A stretch of 64,000 nt of DNA from Desulfobacteraceae bacterium (GTDB lineage Bacteria > Desulfobacterota > Desulfobacteria > Desulfobacterales > JACKCP01). Positions 38,059 to 47,037 of this stretch are shown here, piece after piece. Numbering within the stretch: the first letter of the stretch is position 1; each line of letters begins with the position of its first letter. Both the position numbers and the translations under genes were made by a program. The stretch lies in NCBI GenBank assembly GCA_020633955.1, contig JACKCP010000012.1:18274-82273 (forward strand), in the 5' to 3' direction. Under the pieces are notes generated by a model, which searched no databases, was not told the origin of the DNA, and worked only from the letters and a program-made list of their open reading frames with translations.

Positions 38059-39213
38059 TTATTTTTTCTTGTTTACATATTTTTCGAAATCAAGGGTTAA
38101 AACAGGCGGCTCCAGATTTTCTTCTTTTTCCTGGGGTTCAGGTTTTATCTGATAATTGTCATATGACGGAGTTTTGTTGATTTTCAGGCTCTCTTTAATA
38201 AACTCAAGCTCTTTTGATATTTTATCTGTATTTTCGACGATTTTTTTAAGAAATTCAAGTATATCCTTAGGGTTTATATTTTCAGGGATTTCTTTTTCGG
38301 CTTTATTTGCAGCTTTCAGCTCTTCATCTTTATTTTCAAGGGGTTTATTTTCTTCAGGCCTGTTCTCTTCAGGGCTGTCTGCTGCAGGCTGCTGTCTGGC
38401 AAGCTTCAGGCTGCTTTTGAAAAAATCAGAGCAGGTTTTTATGAATGAATCAAAGGTTTTTATTTCTACTGGAGATTCATGTTTTGCTTTTAAGATTTTT
38501 TTTGTAATTTCCCTTACAGCTCCAGATGCCTGTGTTTCCGGGTATTTTATTAAAAAGGGAGACTGGTTTGAAACAGAATCCGAAACTTTTTCATCTTCTG
38601 GAATCATTCCAAGGTAATTTAAATCAAGCTTTATATATTTTGATACAGTAATTTTAAATTTTTCAAAAACCTTTTCTCCGAACTTTGGAGTTTTGCATCT
38701 GTTGACAACTATATTGACCCTGTTCTTATATCCATTGAATGTAAGTACTTTTAAAAGTGAATATGCATCGGTAAGGGATGTTGGTTCAGGTATCATTGCA
38801 AGAACAAGCAGTGATGATGCAAGACAGAATGAAATTACCGGTTTGGAGATTCCTGCTCCTGTATCCACAATTATATAGTCGTAGCCTTCAAGGCCGGAAA
38901 ATTGATTCAAAAGATTATCAAGTGCTTTCTTTCCAAGTGTTTCAAACTGTTCAACTCCTGAGCTGCCAGGGATAATATCAATTTTGTTCCAGTTTTTTAT
39001 TATGACTTCATTAAGTTTTTTTTTCCCTGAAATAACATCTTCAAGGGTGTGGGCTGTTGCAAGACCCATTAGTATGTTTACGTTTGCAAGCCCAATGTCA
39101 GCATCAAAAAGACAGGTTTTGTATCCCTGGTGTGCAAGGGATACTGCAAGATTGACTGCAATGTTTGTTTTACCTACTCCGCCTTTTCCGCTGGTTATTG
39201 TAATAATTTTCAC
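38059..39213 (-). CDS. MinD/FlhG-like P-loop ATPase
   Basis: This 384-residue protein is a deviant Walker A ATPase of the MinD/ParA/FlhG group: SGKGGVGKTNIAVNLAVSLA near residues 8-27, then FDADIGLANVNILMGL, and IIVDTGAG. The closest resemblance is to FlhG/YlxH, which sets flagellar number and position, but the N-terminal activation segment of FlhG is missing. A C-terminal tail of about 130 residues is rich in Glu, Lys, Pro and Asn, with a coiled stretch (ILEFLKKIVENTDKISKELE), and is probably a partner-binding region. Position within an operon of receiver, MshEN and HDOD proteins suggests it localises a surface machine such as a type IV pilus or flagellum (inference). Confidence 0.87.
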   Translation of the reverse strand: MKIITITSGKGGVGKTNIAVNLAVSLAHQGYKTCLFDADIGLANVNILMGLATAHTLEDVISGKKKLNEVIIKNWNKIDIIPGSSGVEQFETLGKKALDNLLNQFSGLEGYDYIIVDTGAGISKPVISFCLASSLLVLAMIPEPTSLTDAYSLLKVLTFNGYKNRVNIVVNRCKTPKFGEKVFEKFKITVSKYIKLDLNYLGMIPEDEKVSDSVSNQSPFLIKYPETQASGAVREITKKILKAKHESPVEIKTFDSFIKTCSDFFKSSLKLARQQPAADSPEENRPEENKPLENKDEELKAANKAEKEIPENINPKDILEFLKKIVENTDKISKELEFIKESLKINKTPSYDNYQIKPEPQEKEENLEPPVLTLDFEKYVNKKK

Positions 39214-39247
39214 TGAAAACTCCTGATGTTTTTTCTGTTTTGTCTGC

Positions 39248-40534
39248 TCAGCTTTTTGATAATACCGGAGATGCCATTATATTTATATTTTCGTTTGAGG
39301 CATTAAACCAGAAAGAAACATGGTTGCAATTGTATTTGGAGCAGATTGATAAATAGTTTTCCTTTATGAAATCATGGAATGTTACTCTGTCCGGATTAAA
39401 GGTTGAACCTTTTTTATCTTTTCCAAGTCTAATATATTTTTCATAAAGATCATTTATGATTCTGTACTGTGAATCCGGGTCGGAAATTAATGTTTTCTTT
39501 TCGTAAAAGGCAGGACCTTTTGCAATGAGATTGTTTGTTGTATTGAGAATTTCACCGTACAGCAAAGCATAGAGCTGTTCAAACTTGTTGTGTGTTATAA
39601 GAACGCAGCTTATTTTAAGGTTGCCGTATTTTGACATTATATCGTTAATGTCTGCTATCTGGCAGGGATTATAAACTCCGAGCATTAAGTTCTCACCTGA
39701 AAGAAGAACAGGGATTATTAGGTTTTGCTCTGCTGATTTTCTGTCAATAATGGTTCTGAGTTCAATTTTCTGGGCGTCAGAATATGTGAAATTTGATAAT
39801 TGTCTGAAAGGAATATTGTACTGAATTGAAAGAGCAAAATAAAGCTGCTGTACAGATATTTTGTTTTTATTGACAAGTATGGCTCCAAGGGACATTCCGG
39901 ATTTTGACTGCTCTTTAAGGGTTTCATCAAGAATTTTATCATTTATCAGGCCGAGATTTTCAAGGATTTTCCCAAGCTTGAGTGAGCTGTCAAGGGTTAT
40001 GAATATGTGGTTGAGTTCGGAAAGGGTTACAAGGTGCTGTTCATATAGAATTTCACAAAGGCTCATTTTCTTTTTTTTCTTTCTAAAGGCAGCCTCAAGA
40101 GCGTCTTCAGGTACAAGTCCCATATCTGCAAGAGTTGTGGCTGTTATTTTAAGGTTTAGAATTTTATTTAAAAGAGCATTTTTTTTATTTGCTGAAATTA
40201 TATTTTTTTGCGCAAGCTCCGTTAACAGTCTTGCGGCACTGTCGTTTTTTTTTATCATCTGGGAGATGTCAGTGGTTTTAAGGCTGATGTCCTTTTTAAT
40301 AATCTCTGCTGATTTCTCATAAAGGGAAGGGTTGTTTAATATTTTTGCAACTTCTGCTTCCCCAAGTCCGTTTTCCTTTGCAAGAATAAGCCCAAGAGGC
40401 ATCATTGATTTTTTGTTGAATGCCAGTGTCTCAGATTTTGCTTTTGAGATATCCTGCTCTGAAACAACATTTTCTCTAATCAAAAGTTTTTCAATTTCTG
40501 AGAATACCGAATTATCAGTTGATACTGCTGTCAT
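39248..40534 (-). CDS. Stand-alone MshEN-domain protein, possible cyclic-di-GMP receptor
   Basis: This 428-residue protein resembles only the N-terminal part of type II secretion/type IV pilus ATPases (GspE/PilB/MshE); no Walker motifs are present. Residues 186-220 follow the MshEN ligand motif: KLGKILENLGLI, then a Leu-rich segment to KEQ, then LGAIL. This motif binds cyclic-di-GMP in MshE. The first Arg is Lys here. Earlier repeats of the same helical type occur at about 45-65 and 155-175 in weaker form. Residues 225-340 match the globular GspE N-terminal fold (AEQNLIIPVLLSGENLMLGV). Its start overlaps the end of the receiver-PATAN gene by 20 bp, so the two are translationally linked. Confidence 0.8.
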   Translation of the reverse strand: MTAVSTDNSVFSEIEKLLIRENVVSEQDISKAKSETLAFNKKSMMPLGLILAKENGLGEAEVAKILNNPSLYEKSAEIIKKDISLKTTDISQMIKKNDSAARLLTELAQKNIISANKKNALLNKILNLKITATTLADMGLVPEDALEAAFRKKKKKMSLCEILYEQHLVTLSELNHIFITLDSSLKLGKILENLGLINDKILDETLKEQSKSGMSLGAILVNKNKISVQQLYFALSIQYNIPFRQLSNFTYSDAQKIELRTIIDRKSAEQNLIIPVLLSGENLMLGVYNPCQIADINDIMSKYGNLKISCVLITHNKFEQLYALLYGEILNTTNNLIAKGPAFYEKKTLISDPDSQYRIINDLYEKYIRLGKDKKGSTFNPDRVTFHDFIKENYLSICSKYNCNHVSFWFNASNENINIMASPVLSKS

Positions 40535-41624
40535 TTTCTTCCCCGTGATCTTTTATTTTGGCAGCTTCCATAAGAATACTCATAAGAGATGTATTAATTA
40601 AATTTTCATTCTTGTTGCAGAAATTTTCAATTTCAATTTCTGCCCTTTCCCAGTTTATTATTGCATATGCAGCTTCTTTGCCCTTTTTCTGCCTGAATGA
40701 GGCGTCAATAAGAGACCCTTTTTTAAAGTACATGGTTCCGTTTTTGTTGTCCTGGGTTATTTTAAGGGTGCAGGTCTTTTCTTCCATTTCAATCATCTGA
40801 AGAAAAGTTGAAATGCTTATTCCGTCAATTATTCCTTTGGGCCCTGAATAAAACTCTTCTGTGATTATTTCAGCGAGGTTGTCGAGGTTCATGGGTTTTT
40901 CAAAATATCTCTCAATTCCAAGAGGATAGAGCTGGTTTTTCAAAGATTCTGACTCATACCATGTTGTAACTGCAATATTGATATCCGGGTAGGCTGTTTT
41001 TATTTTTTTTAAAAAACTTGAATTATCTGATTTTGCTGTAGATGAGTTTATAAGGATTAAATTGATTTTCAAAACCTTTAAAAGATTTAGAGCAATATTT
41101 GTGTTTTCAGCCGTTATTGTTTCAATTCCGTTTTTATGATTTAATGCTGAAGATATGAGACTCAGTTCCTCTTCATCGTCGTCTATTATCAGTATTCTTT
41201 TCAGGTTATCTTTTTTTTCAGCACTGGATGACTTCTCCTGCGCTTCTTTTTTTTCAAGATATTTTTCAATTCCCTGATTTATTGTCTGCTCAAGTATGTT
41301 TATCTTGCAGGGCTTTGTTAGAAATCTGAAAATATAGCCTTCATTAAAAGCCTTTAGTGACGCCTGGAGTTCTGCAAATCCTGTAAGCATTATGCATATT
41401 GTCATGGGGTTTGCTTTGTTTACCTGGGATAAAAATTCAAAGCCGTCCATGTCTGGCATTCTGAGATCGGAAACTGCAACATGAAAGGGGCCTTTTTTTG
41501 ATAGAAGTTCAAGGCCTTTTTTACCGGAAACAGCAGTATGGACTTCAAAATCTTTTCTTAAATGTCTTTTATATCCTGCAAGAATATTTTCGTCATCATC
41601 AACTAACAGCAGTTTGTATTGCAT
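40515..41624 (-). CDS. Double receiver protein with PATAN (DUF4388) output domain
   Basis: This 369-residue response regulator has a canonical first receiver (VDDDENILAGY, Asp in VSDLRMPDMDG), a second receiver (about 145-265) in which the phospho-acceptor position is Asn193 (LILINSSTA), and a C-terminal PATAN/DUF4388 domain (GIIDGISISTFLQMIEMEEK, GTMYFKKGSLIDASF). PATAN regulators interact with pilus ATPases in cyanobacteria, which fits the next gene, an MshEN protein. The ATG at 41624 is used because the receiver strand begins directly there. The longer frame back to 41702 runs into a family A repeat. It is the first gene of the four-gene operon. Confidence 0.88.
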   Translation of the reverse strand: MQYKLLLVDDDENILAGYKRHLRKDFEVHTAVSGKKGLELLSKKGPFHVAVSDLRMPDMDGFEFLSQVNKANPMTICIMLTGFAELQASLKAFNEGYIFRFLTKPCKINILEQTINQGIEKYLEKKEAQEKSSSAEKKDNLKRILIIDDDEEELSLISSALNHKNGIETITAENTNIALNLLKVLKINLILINSSTAKSDNSSFLKKIKTAYPDINIAVTTWYESESLKNQLYPLGIERYFEKPMNLDNLAEIITEEFYSGPKGIIDGISISTFLQMIEMEEKTCTLKITQDNKNGTMYFKKGSLIDASFRQKKGKEAAYAIINWERAEIEIENFCNKNENLINTSLMSILMEAAKIKDHGEENDSSIN

Positions 41625-41651
41625 TAAATTATCCGTATGATAAATTGTTAA

Positions 41652-41794
41652 AACATTGTGCGTAAAAACGGCCTTTTTTGTCCATTTCTGTACCAGATTC
41701 ATAATTTAATCCTAAAAATACTACATGTATCCTGAAGGTTAAATTTTCCATCTTTCTTGAATTGGACAAATAATTTTTTTTCGGGCAATCACTA
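41652..41794. repeat. Family A palindromic repeat, copy A7
   Basis: GCGTAAAAACGGCCTTTTTT to TTTTCGGGCAATCACTA with the ATTTAATCC/GGTTAAAT core. It lies in the divergent promoter region between the receiver-PATAN operon and the AIM24-type gene. The rest of this 359-bp gap is AT-rich without a clear signal. Confidence 0.8.
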
Positions 41795-41983
41795 TATAAT
41801 TAAATCCTTGTTTAAAAAATTCAAGGATTTTTATCCTGTGTCTTTTCTAACAATAAAAGTTGATTATTGATCCTTTGGTTTTTATTATATCGGAATGTAA
41901 TTTAAAAGTGATTTTTTATTAATCCTGTAATTTGAAGTCTTTGATATATTAAAACTTTCAATTTCTAAAATAAGGAAATAATT

Positions 41984-42772
41984 ATGCAATGCCATGAACT
42001 TGATTATGAGATTTTCGGAAATGACATGCAGATAGTTGAAGTTGAGCTCGATCCAATGGAAACTGTAATTGCCGAGGCCGGAGCCATGAGCTATATGGAG
42101 GACAATATCAGTTTTGAAGCAAAGATGGGTGATGGTACAGAGTCTGAAAAGGGTGTAATGGGACTTCTTAAAGGGGTTGGCAAAAGAGTTTTTACAGGCG
42201 AGTCCATATTTCTTACCCATTTTACAAATACCGGAGATGTAAAAAGAAGGGTTGCCTTTGCAGCTCCTTATCCTGGTGCTGTTATTCCGGTAAATATGCA
42301 GGAAACAGGCAATACTTTATACTGCCAGAAAGATGCTTTTCTTTGTGCAGCCCTTGGAACAAAAGTTGGAATAGAGTTTGTCAAAAGGTTTGGAACCGGA
42401 TTTTTCGGAGGTGAAGGGTTTATCCTTCAAAAGCTTGAAGGAGACGGAATGGCATTTGTCCATGCTGGAGGAACAGTAATAAAAAAAGAGCTTAAAAATG
42501 AAAAGATTTTAGTTGATACCGGCTGTCTTGTAGCATTTACAAAAGGGATAGACTACAGGATAGAAAAAACCGGAGGACTTAAGTCCATGTTTTTTGGGGG
42601 AGAGGGCCTTTTTCTTGCCGTACTTGAAGGAGAAGGCAGTGTTTATCTTCAGAGTCTTCCCTTCTCAAGAATGGCAGACAGAATTATTGCACACGCACCT
42701 TCTTCAGGCGGAAGCGATCAGGGTGAAGGGTCTCTTCTTGGGGGCATAGGTAGAATGCTCAGCGGAAGATAA
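41984..42772 (+). CDS. AIM24/TIGR00266-family protein
   Basis: This 262-residue protein belongs to the AIM24 (TIGR00266) family: [28 protein letters not shown] near residues 30-37, LFLTHFTN-like strand [10 protein letters not shown], and [11 protein letters not shown] near the end. The fold is a double-stranded beta-helix related to tryptophan RNA-binding attenuator proteins, and its cellular role in bacteria is not established. There is no signal peptide. It stands alone between a family A repeat and a strong terminator. Confidence 0.9.
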   Translation: MQCHELDYEIFGNDMQIVEVELDPMETVIAEAGAMSYMEDNISFEAKMGDGTESEKGVMGLLKGVGKRVFTGESIFLTHFTNTGDVKRRVAFAAPYPGAVIPVNMQETGNTLYCQKDAFLCAALGTKVGIEFVKRFGTGFFGGEGFILQKLEGDGMAFVHAGGTVIKKELKNEKILVDTGCLVAFTKGIDYRIEKTGGLKSMFFGGEGLFLAVLEGEGSVYLQSLPFSRMADRIIAHAPSSGGSDQGEGSLLGGIGRMLSGR

Positions 42773-42773
42773 C

Positions 42774-42806
42774 AAAAATGCCTCCCTGGAAAGGGGAGGC
42801 ATTTTT
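42774..42806. terminator. Intrinsic terminator, usable on both strands
   Basis: AAAAATGCCTCCC and GGGAGGCATTTTT form a perfect stem with a short loop, between the converging AIM24-type gene and the small phasin-like gene. Confidence 0.9.
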
Positions 42807-42829
42807 ACTTAAATCAAACAGACTTCAGT

Positions 42830-43081
42830 CTAAACATAATTTTTAAGCTGTTCATTGCCCTTTATAATGGTTTCCCTGATATTTTCCCTTGTTTCCTTTA
42901 CAGCTGCAAAGTATTTTCTGGTTAAGGCTTTTACTTCCTCAGGAAGAAAGGCTGTTTTTTCAAGTGCTTCTTCTGCAATTTTCTGGTTTTTGTCAAAAAT
43001 TACATTCATTGCCTTGTATGTATTCTCCAGAAGGTTTTCATTGAATCCAATTATGTTTTTAACTACTTCGTTTGCATTCAT
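42830..43081 (-). CDS. Small helical phasin-like protein
   Basis: This 83-residue protein is predicted to be almost wholly helical and amphipathic (NIIGFNENLLENTYKAMNVI, FLPEEVKALTRKYFAAVKET). Its size and pattern resemble small phasin-type proteins that coat storage granules or act as helical scaffolds. That is a weak similarity and could be general. The ATG at 43081 has AAGGAGAT upstream, while the longer frame to 43141 adds basic residues without an SD. No partner gene is adjacent. Confidence 0.7.
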   Translation of the reverse strand: MNANEVVKNIIGFNENLLENTYKAMNVIFDKNQKIAEEALEKTAFLPEEVKALTRKYFAAVKETRENIRETIIKGNEQLKNYV

Positions 43082-43207
43082 TTTTTTATCTCCTTTTTGC
43101 ATTGCAAAATATTTTGTGTGTCTGTGTTTTCTTTTATTCATGGTAATAAAATAATATTCAAAAAAAGATTGTCAAATTTTTATTGTGCAATGCACGATAA
43201 AAAATAC

Positions 43208-43322
43208 CGGTTTTTTTAGAAAGTCGGATTTAAAACCAAATCCTCAGAATACACTGATATTACTGGAGCTGAATTTTTCAATTGAGCTGAACAAAAATTC
43301 TGGTTTTAGATCAATCTTTATA
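43208..43322. repeat. Family A repeat, strongly diverged
   Basis: The right part GAGCTGAACAAAAATTCTGG and TTTTAGATCAATC and the core AAATCCTCAGAATACA can still be matched to family A. The left end is lost. It fills most of the gap before the U32 gene. Confidence 0.55.
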
Positions 43323-43355
43323 GTAGTTTTAAAAAATTTCAGGAGGCTTTAAATA

Positions 43356-45182
43356 ATGAAAAAAATAGAACTTCTTGCTCCGGCAAAAAATTATGAATTT
43401 GGAAAAGAAGCCATAAATCATGGGGCAGATGCAGTATATATTGGGTGTGAATTTTTCGGAGCAAGGGAGGCTGCGTCAAATTCTGTCAAAGATATTGAAC
43501 AGCTTGTCCTTTATGCACATAAGTTCAATTCAAGGGTTTACATAGCCTTTAATACGATTTTGTTTGATGATGAGCTTCAAAAGGCTGAGAACAAAATCAG
43601 GCAATTATGGAGTGCTGGTGCAGATGCCTTGATAATTCAGGATATGGGTATTTTAAAACTGAATCTTCCTCCAATTCCCCTTTTTGCAAGTACCCAGACC
43701 GATAATCGGGATCTGGAAAAAATCAAATTCCTTGAAAATTCAGGTTTTGAAAGAATAATTCTTGCAAGGGAACTTTCACTTCATCAGATAAGAGAAATTT
43801 CAAAAAATACTTGTGTTGACCTGGAAGCCTTTGTTCATGGTTCTCTTTGTGTAAGCTACAGCGGAAAATGCTATCTCAGTTATTACCTTGGAAAAAGAAG
43901 TGCCAACAGAGGGAGCTGCGGGCAGCCATGCAGGCTGAAGTGGAATCTTTGCAAAGAAGATGGAAAAATAATTGAAAAAAACAGACATCTTCTTTCCCTG
44001 AAGGATATGGACAGAAGCGAAAGTCTTGAAGATTTGATTGATGCGGGTATATCTTCTTTTAAAATAGAAGGACGCCTTAAGGATATTTCCTATGTTAAGA
44101 ATATTACAGGGCTTTACAGGAAAAAACTTGATTCAATAATTTCAAAAAGAAATGATTTAAAACCATTGTCATCTGGAAAAACTGAACTTTTTTTCAGTCC
44201 TGATCCATTGAAAACCTTTTCAAGGGGAACAACCAGTTATTTTTTATATGGAAAAAGAGATAAAATTGAATCCTTTGATACTCCAAAATCCATAGGAGAA
44301 AAAATCGGTACAGTTGACAGGATAGAAAATAATTTTTTTACACTAAAAACAGACTCAAAAATTTCAAACAATGACGGATTATGCTTTTTTGATAACAACT
44401 TTGTTTTAAAGGGAATAAAGGTAAATAAATTTGAAAATGGCAAAATTTTCCCAAAGCCTGGAACAGATCTTAAAAAGCTTTTATTGTCAAAGGGTCTTTC
44501 TGTTTACAGAAATTATGACCAGGAGTTTACAAAATTACTTATGGGAGAATCCTCAAAAAGAAAAATAGGAATCAGTCTTTTATTTAAAGAAATTCCAGAG
44601 GGTTTTATTTTGTATGGTGAAGATGAGGATAAAAATAAGACAAGTGCTGTTTTTGAAACAGAAAAAATAAAAGCAAAAAACAGGGATTATGCATTTTCAT
44701 TATATGAAAATCAGCTCTCAAAGCTTGGAAATTCCATTTTTTATTTAAAAGATCTTAAAATTGAATCTGATCCATATTTTGTTTCATCAGGAGATCTTAA
44801 TTCTTTAAGGCGCAAACTCATTGAAAAGGCAGAAATTTTAAGAGTTGAATCCTTTAAAAGAACAGAAAAAAAAATACAGCCTTCACATGATTTTTCATAC
44901 CCACAAAAAAATCTTGATTATTCCTCTAATGTTTCAAATAAAAAAAGTATGGATTTTTATAAGGAACACGGCGTTGAAAAAGTTGATCCGGCATTTGAGC
45001 TGAAAAATCCTTTGGGAAAGGTTTTTCTTATGAACTCAAAGCACTGCATAAGACACAGTCTTGGAATTTGTACAAAAAATAAGAAAAATACTGTAAGAGG
45101 GCCTTTGTATCTTGAAAATGAAAAGGGAAAAATTCAGCTGGAATTTGATTGTGAAAATTGTGAGATGTTTCTTGTTATGTAA
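43356..45182 (+). CDS. U32 peptidase-family protein
   Basis: This 608-residue protein belongs to the U32 family, which includes enzymes now known to hydroxylate RNA (RlhA, TrhP) as well as collagenase-like proteins. The start IELLAPAKNYEFGKEAINHG and GADAVYIG are typical. Cysteines for an Fe-S cluster are seen in HGSLCVSYSGKCYLS and GSCGQPCRL (about residues 165-195) and probably CIRHSLGIC near the end. FKIEGRLKDISYV marks the end of the catalytic part. The middle (about 270-500) fits the extra domain of long U32 proteins. An RNA-modification role is more likely than protease activity, but the substrate is not known. SD AGGAGG precedes the ATG. Confidence 0.9.
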   Translation: MKKIELLAPAKNYEFGKEAINHGADAVYIGCEFFGAREAASNSVKDIEQLVLYAHKFNSRVYIAFNTILFDDELQKAENKIRQLWSAGADALIIQDMGILKLNLPPIPLFASTQTDNRDLEKIKFLENSGFERIILARELSLHQIREISKNTCVDLEAFVHGSLCVSYSGKCYLSYYLGKRSANRGSCGQPCRLKWNLCKEDGKIIEKNRHLLSLKDMDRSESLEDLIDAGISSFKIEGRLKDISYVKNITGLYRKKLDSIISKRNDLKPLSSGKTELFFSPDPLKTFSRGTTSYFLYGKRDKIESFDTPKSIGEKIGTVDRIENNFFTLKTDSKISNNDGLCFFDNNFVLKGIKVNKFENGKIFPKPGTDLKKLLLSKGLSVYRNYDQEFTKLLMGESSKRKIGISLLFKEIPEGFILYGEDEDKNKTSAVFETEKIKAKNRDYAFSLYENQLSKLGNSIFYLKDLKIESDPYFVSSGDLNSLRRKLIEKAEILRVESFKRTEKKIQPSHDFSYPQKNLDYSSNVSNKKSMDFYKEHGVEKVDPAFELKNPLGKVFLMNSKHCIRHSLGICTKNKKNTVRGPLYLENEKGKIQLEFDCENCEMFLVM

Positions 45183-45206
45183 CTGCTGCTGAACTAAAAC
45201 ATAAGG

Positions 45207-45374
45207 TAATTGTTCAGTTCAATTCAGAACGGCTGCCGCATTCTTTCTGAGCCTCATTCCCGCTTAAGCTCCCAGACAGGAGATAAAAAAATTATCTACT
45301 GAAACCGGCTCAGAAAAAATACAGCATCCGTCGCCAAAACGCATTTTTCTCAGTTTTCAAGCTGAATAGCTACA
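45207..45374. repeat. Family B repeat, long form
   Basis: Outer ends TAATTGTTCAGTTCAATTCA and CAAGCTGAATAGCTACA match the short form. Between GAACGGC and TTTTTCTCAG a nested palindrome of about 110 bp is present, with arms GCATTCTTTCTGAGCC and GGCTCAGAAAAAATACAGC. Confidence 0.85.
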
Positions 45375-45423
45375 ACAGAAGATTAGTAAGGTCTTGTGTT
45401 TTTTTGTTCAGCACTGTTTAAAT

Positions 45424-46794
45424 TCAGGGGCTGCATATCTGGCTCATTCCAGTTATCCGCTCAAGAATAAGGCCATCGGGGCGGGCCAGATGAGGGAGTT
45501 TATCCCCTGGTTTGAGGGATGTTATTACAGTTCTTCCTATTATCCATCTTCCAGTCCGGCCGGAAACACGGGTGCGAAGGCCCCATAGGCTGTGAATTAC
45601 TGCAGGCTCATGAGATACAGGGTTTTGCCCCAGGTAAAGCATAACATGGCCTGGCATGAACAAAAGAGTTTTCAGGGGAAGTGCTTTTTCAATGATGAGT
45701 TTTTCCTTTTCATAAGCTGAAAGACCTGAAAGGGAAATCCATTGTCCTTCCTGTGCCTGTTCTCTGGAGTTTCTGGGAAGGGGGATTCCAAAGGCTGCAA
45801 AGATATCCTGCGTAAGAGCAGAGCAGTCCCTGTTTTCATAGAGACCTCCCCATCCATAACTTTTTCCTATAAGCCCGTCTGCCAGGGTTTGAAAGTTTTT
45901 ATATGTTGCTGGGAGTGGCCAGGCCTGAGTAAGTTTACCTGGAATTACTCCCTTGGCAAGGACTGCGAAGCCATTTGATTCCCTGAGAGGTATTGCCGCG
46001 AAAAGTTTTTCCTCTTCTCCGCTTTTTTTTGACTGATGAAGGGGAAGTATCATCCCCACTCGACCATGCAGTGCAAAGACACCGTCTTCTGTGAAAACTG
46101 GAACCTCATCCTGAATAAAAGTGATTTTTTTTCCAGACCGGAAGGACTTTATGAAATCTTCATCCACCCAGGCAATTTCATTTGGACGTACCCATCCGGA
46201 AAGCCATGGCGCCTTGACAAAATACCAGTCTTTATTCAGGGATACGTGTCGTACAAGGAGAGGTGTACCTGCAGGGATCATTGAATCCTGCTGATAATCA
46301 AAGGGAAATCCTTCACCGGGATCATTTGGATTGTAAAAAAGGGGGCTTACCGTCGGCAGCATCCTGAGTGCTGTTGCATGAACTGTCACAGCAGGCTTTT
46401 CCATGGAAGGCCAGTTTTCATTATCCATGTGCCTTTTCATTTCATCAAGCCATCCATGGGGTTTTGGAAGCAGATTCTCACCATAAAGAACCTTGTCTTC
46501 AAAACGCTTGATTTTAACAAAGGGGTTTTCCTCTTCAGGCAGTATTGGGGAATCCCAGGGATAGAAGTATCTTGCTTCATAGGCGTTGGCAAGATCTGTC
46601 TGTGCATATTCTGGAATAAAGAAGTTTTCAAGGGAAGTATGGGATATATAAGGACCAGCATTTTGGGGAAATTCTTCGAGATCGGCAATCCAGCCTGGGG
46701 CCGGCAGTTTCTGGGTGCAGGCAGAAAGAAGCATAAAAATAGTGGATAAAAACCAGGCGGTTATGATTGCAGATATGGATTTTGAAATTTTCAT
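45424..46794 (-). CDS. NlpC/P60 (C40) peptidase lipoprotein with SH3 domains
   Basis: This 456-residue protein has a lipoprotein signal (hydrophobic stretch ending LLSAC, Cys26 as lipid site). An N-terminal helical segment, SH3-type domains of the SH3b1 type (about 140-290) and a C-terminal NlpC/P60 domain (from about 305) follow. The catalytic Cys lies in NRDCSALTQDIFAAFG and the His in MPGHVMLYLG. It probably cleaves peptidoglycan cross-peptides at the outer membrane or in the periplasm. Its base composition is clearly richer in GC than the genes to the left, as is that of the exporter genes that follow, so the block may have a separate origin. It stands alone on the minus strand. Confidence 0.9.
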   Translation of the reverse strand: MKISKSISAIITAWFLSTIFMLLSACTQKLPAPGWIADLEEFPQNAGPYISHTSLENFFIPEYAQTDLANAYEARYFYPWDSPILPEEENPFVKIKRFEDKVLYGENLLPKPHGWLDEMKRHMDNENWPSMEKPAVTVHATALRMLPTVSPLFYNPNDPGEGFPFDYQQDSMIPAGTPLLVRHVSLNKDWYFVKAPWLSGWVRPNEIAWVDEDFIKSFRSGKKITFIQDEVPVFTEDGVFALHGRVGMILPLHQSKKSGEEEKLFAAIPLRESNGFAVLAKGVIPGKLTQAWPLPATYKNFQTLADGLIGKSYGWGGLYENRDCSALTQDIFAAFGIPLPRNSREQAQEGQWISLSGLSAYEKEKLIIEKALPLKTLLFMPGHVMLYLGQNPVSHEPAVIHSLWGLRTRVSGRTGRWIIGRTVITSLKPGDKLPHLARPDGLILERITGMSQICSP

Positions 46795-46885
46795 TATTAT
46801 CGCACTTTCTACTGTAATACATTTTATTTCTGTTTTTAAGTCTGTATCTTTAAAAACTTTATGAAGTCTAATTCTAAGTGCTAAT

Positions 46886-47030
46886 TAGTTTGATGAACGA
46901 AAACGGCCTTTTTTGTCCATTTCTGCGTCAGAATTAAAATTTAATCCTCAAAATACTCATGTATTCCTGTGGTTAAATTTTTCATCTTCCTTGAACTGAA
47001 CAAAAAATTCTCGTTTTCGGCCAATCACTA
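46886..47030. repeat. Family A palindromic repeat, copy A9
   Basis: TAGTTTGATGAACGAAAACG to TCGTTTTCGGCCAATCACTA, nearly identical to the copies at 8566 and 54151. It ends 7 bp before the stop of the exporter permease gene on the minus strand. Confidence 0.85.
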
Positions 47031-47037
47031 ATTAATA

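Noticed and set aside
45394..45588. Plus-strand frame at the end of the NlpC/P60 gene
   Set aside because: Overlaps conserved catalytic-domain codons on the other strand and lacks SD.
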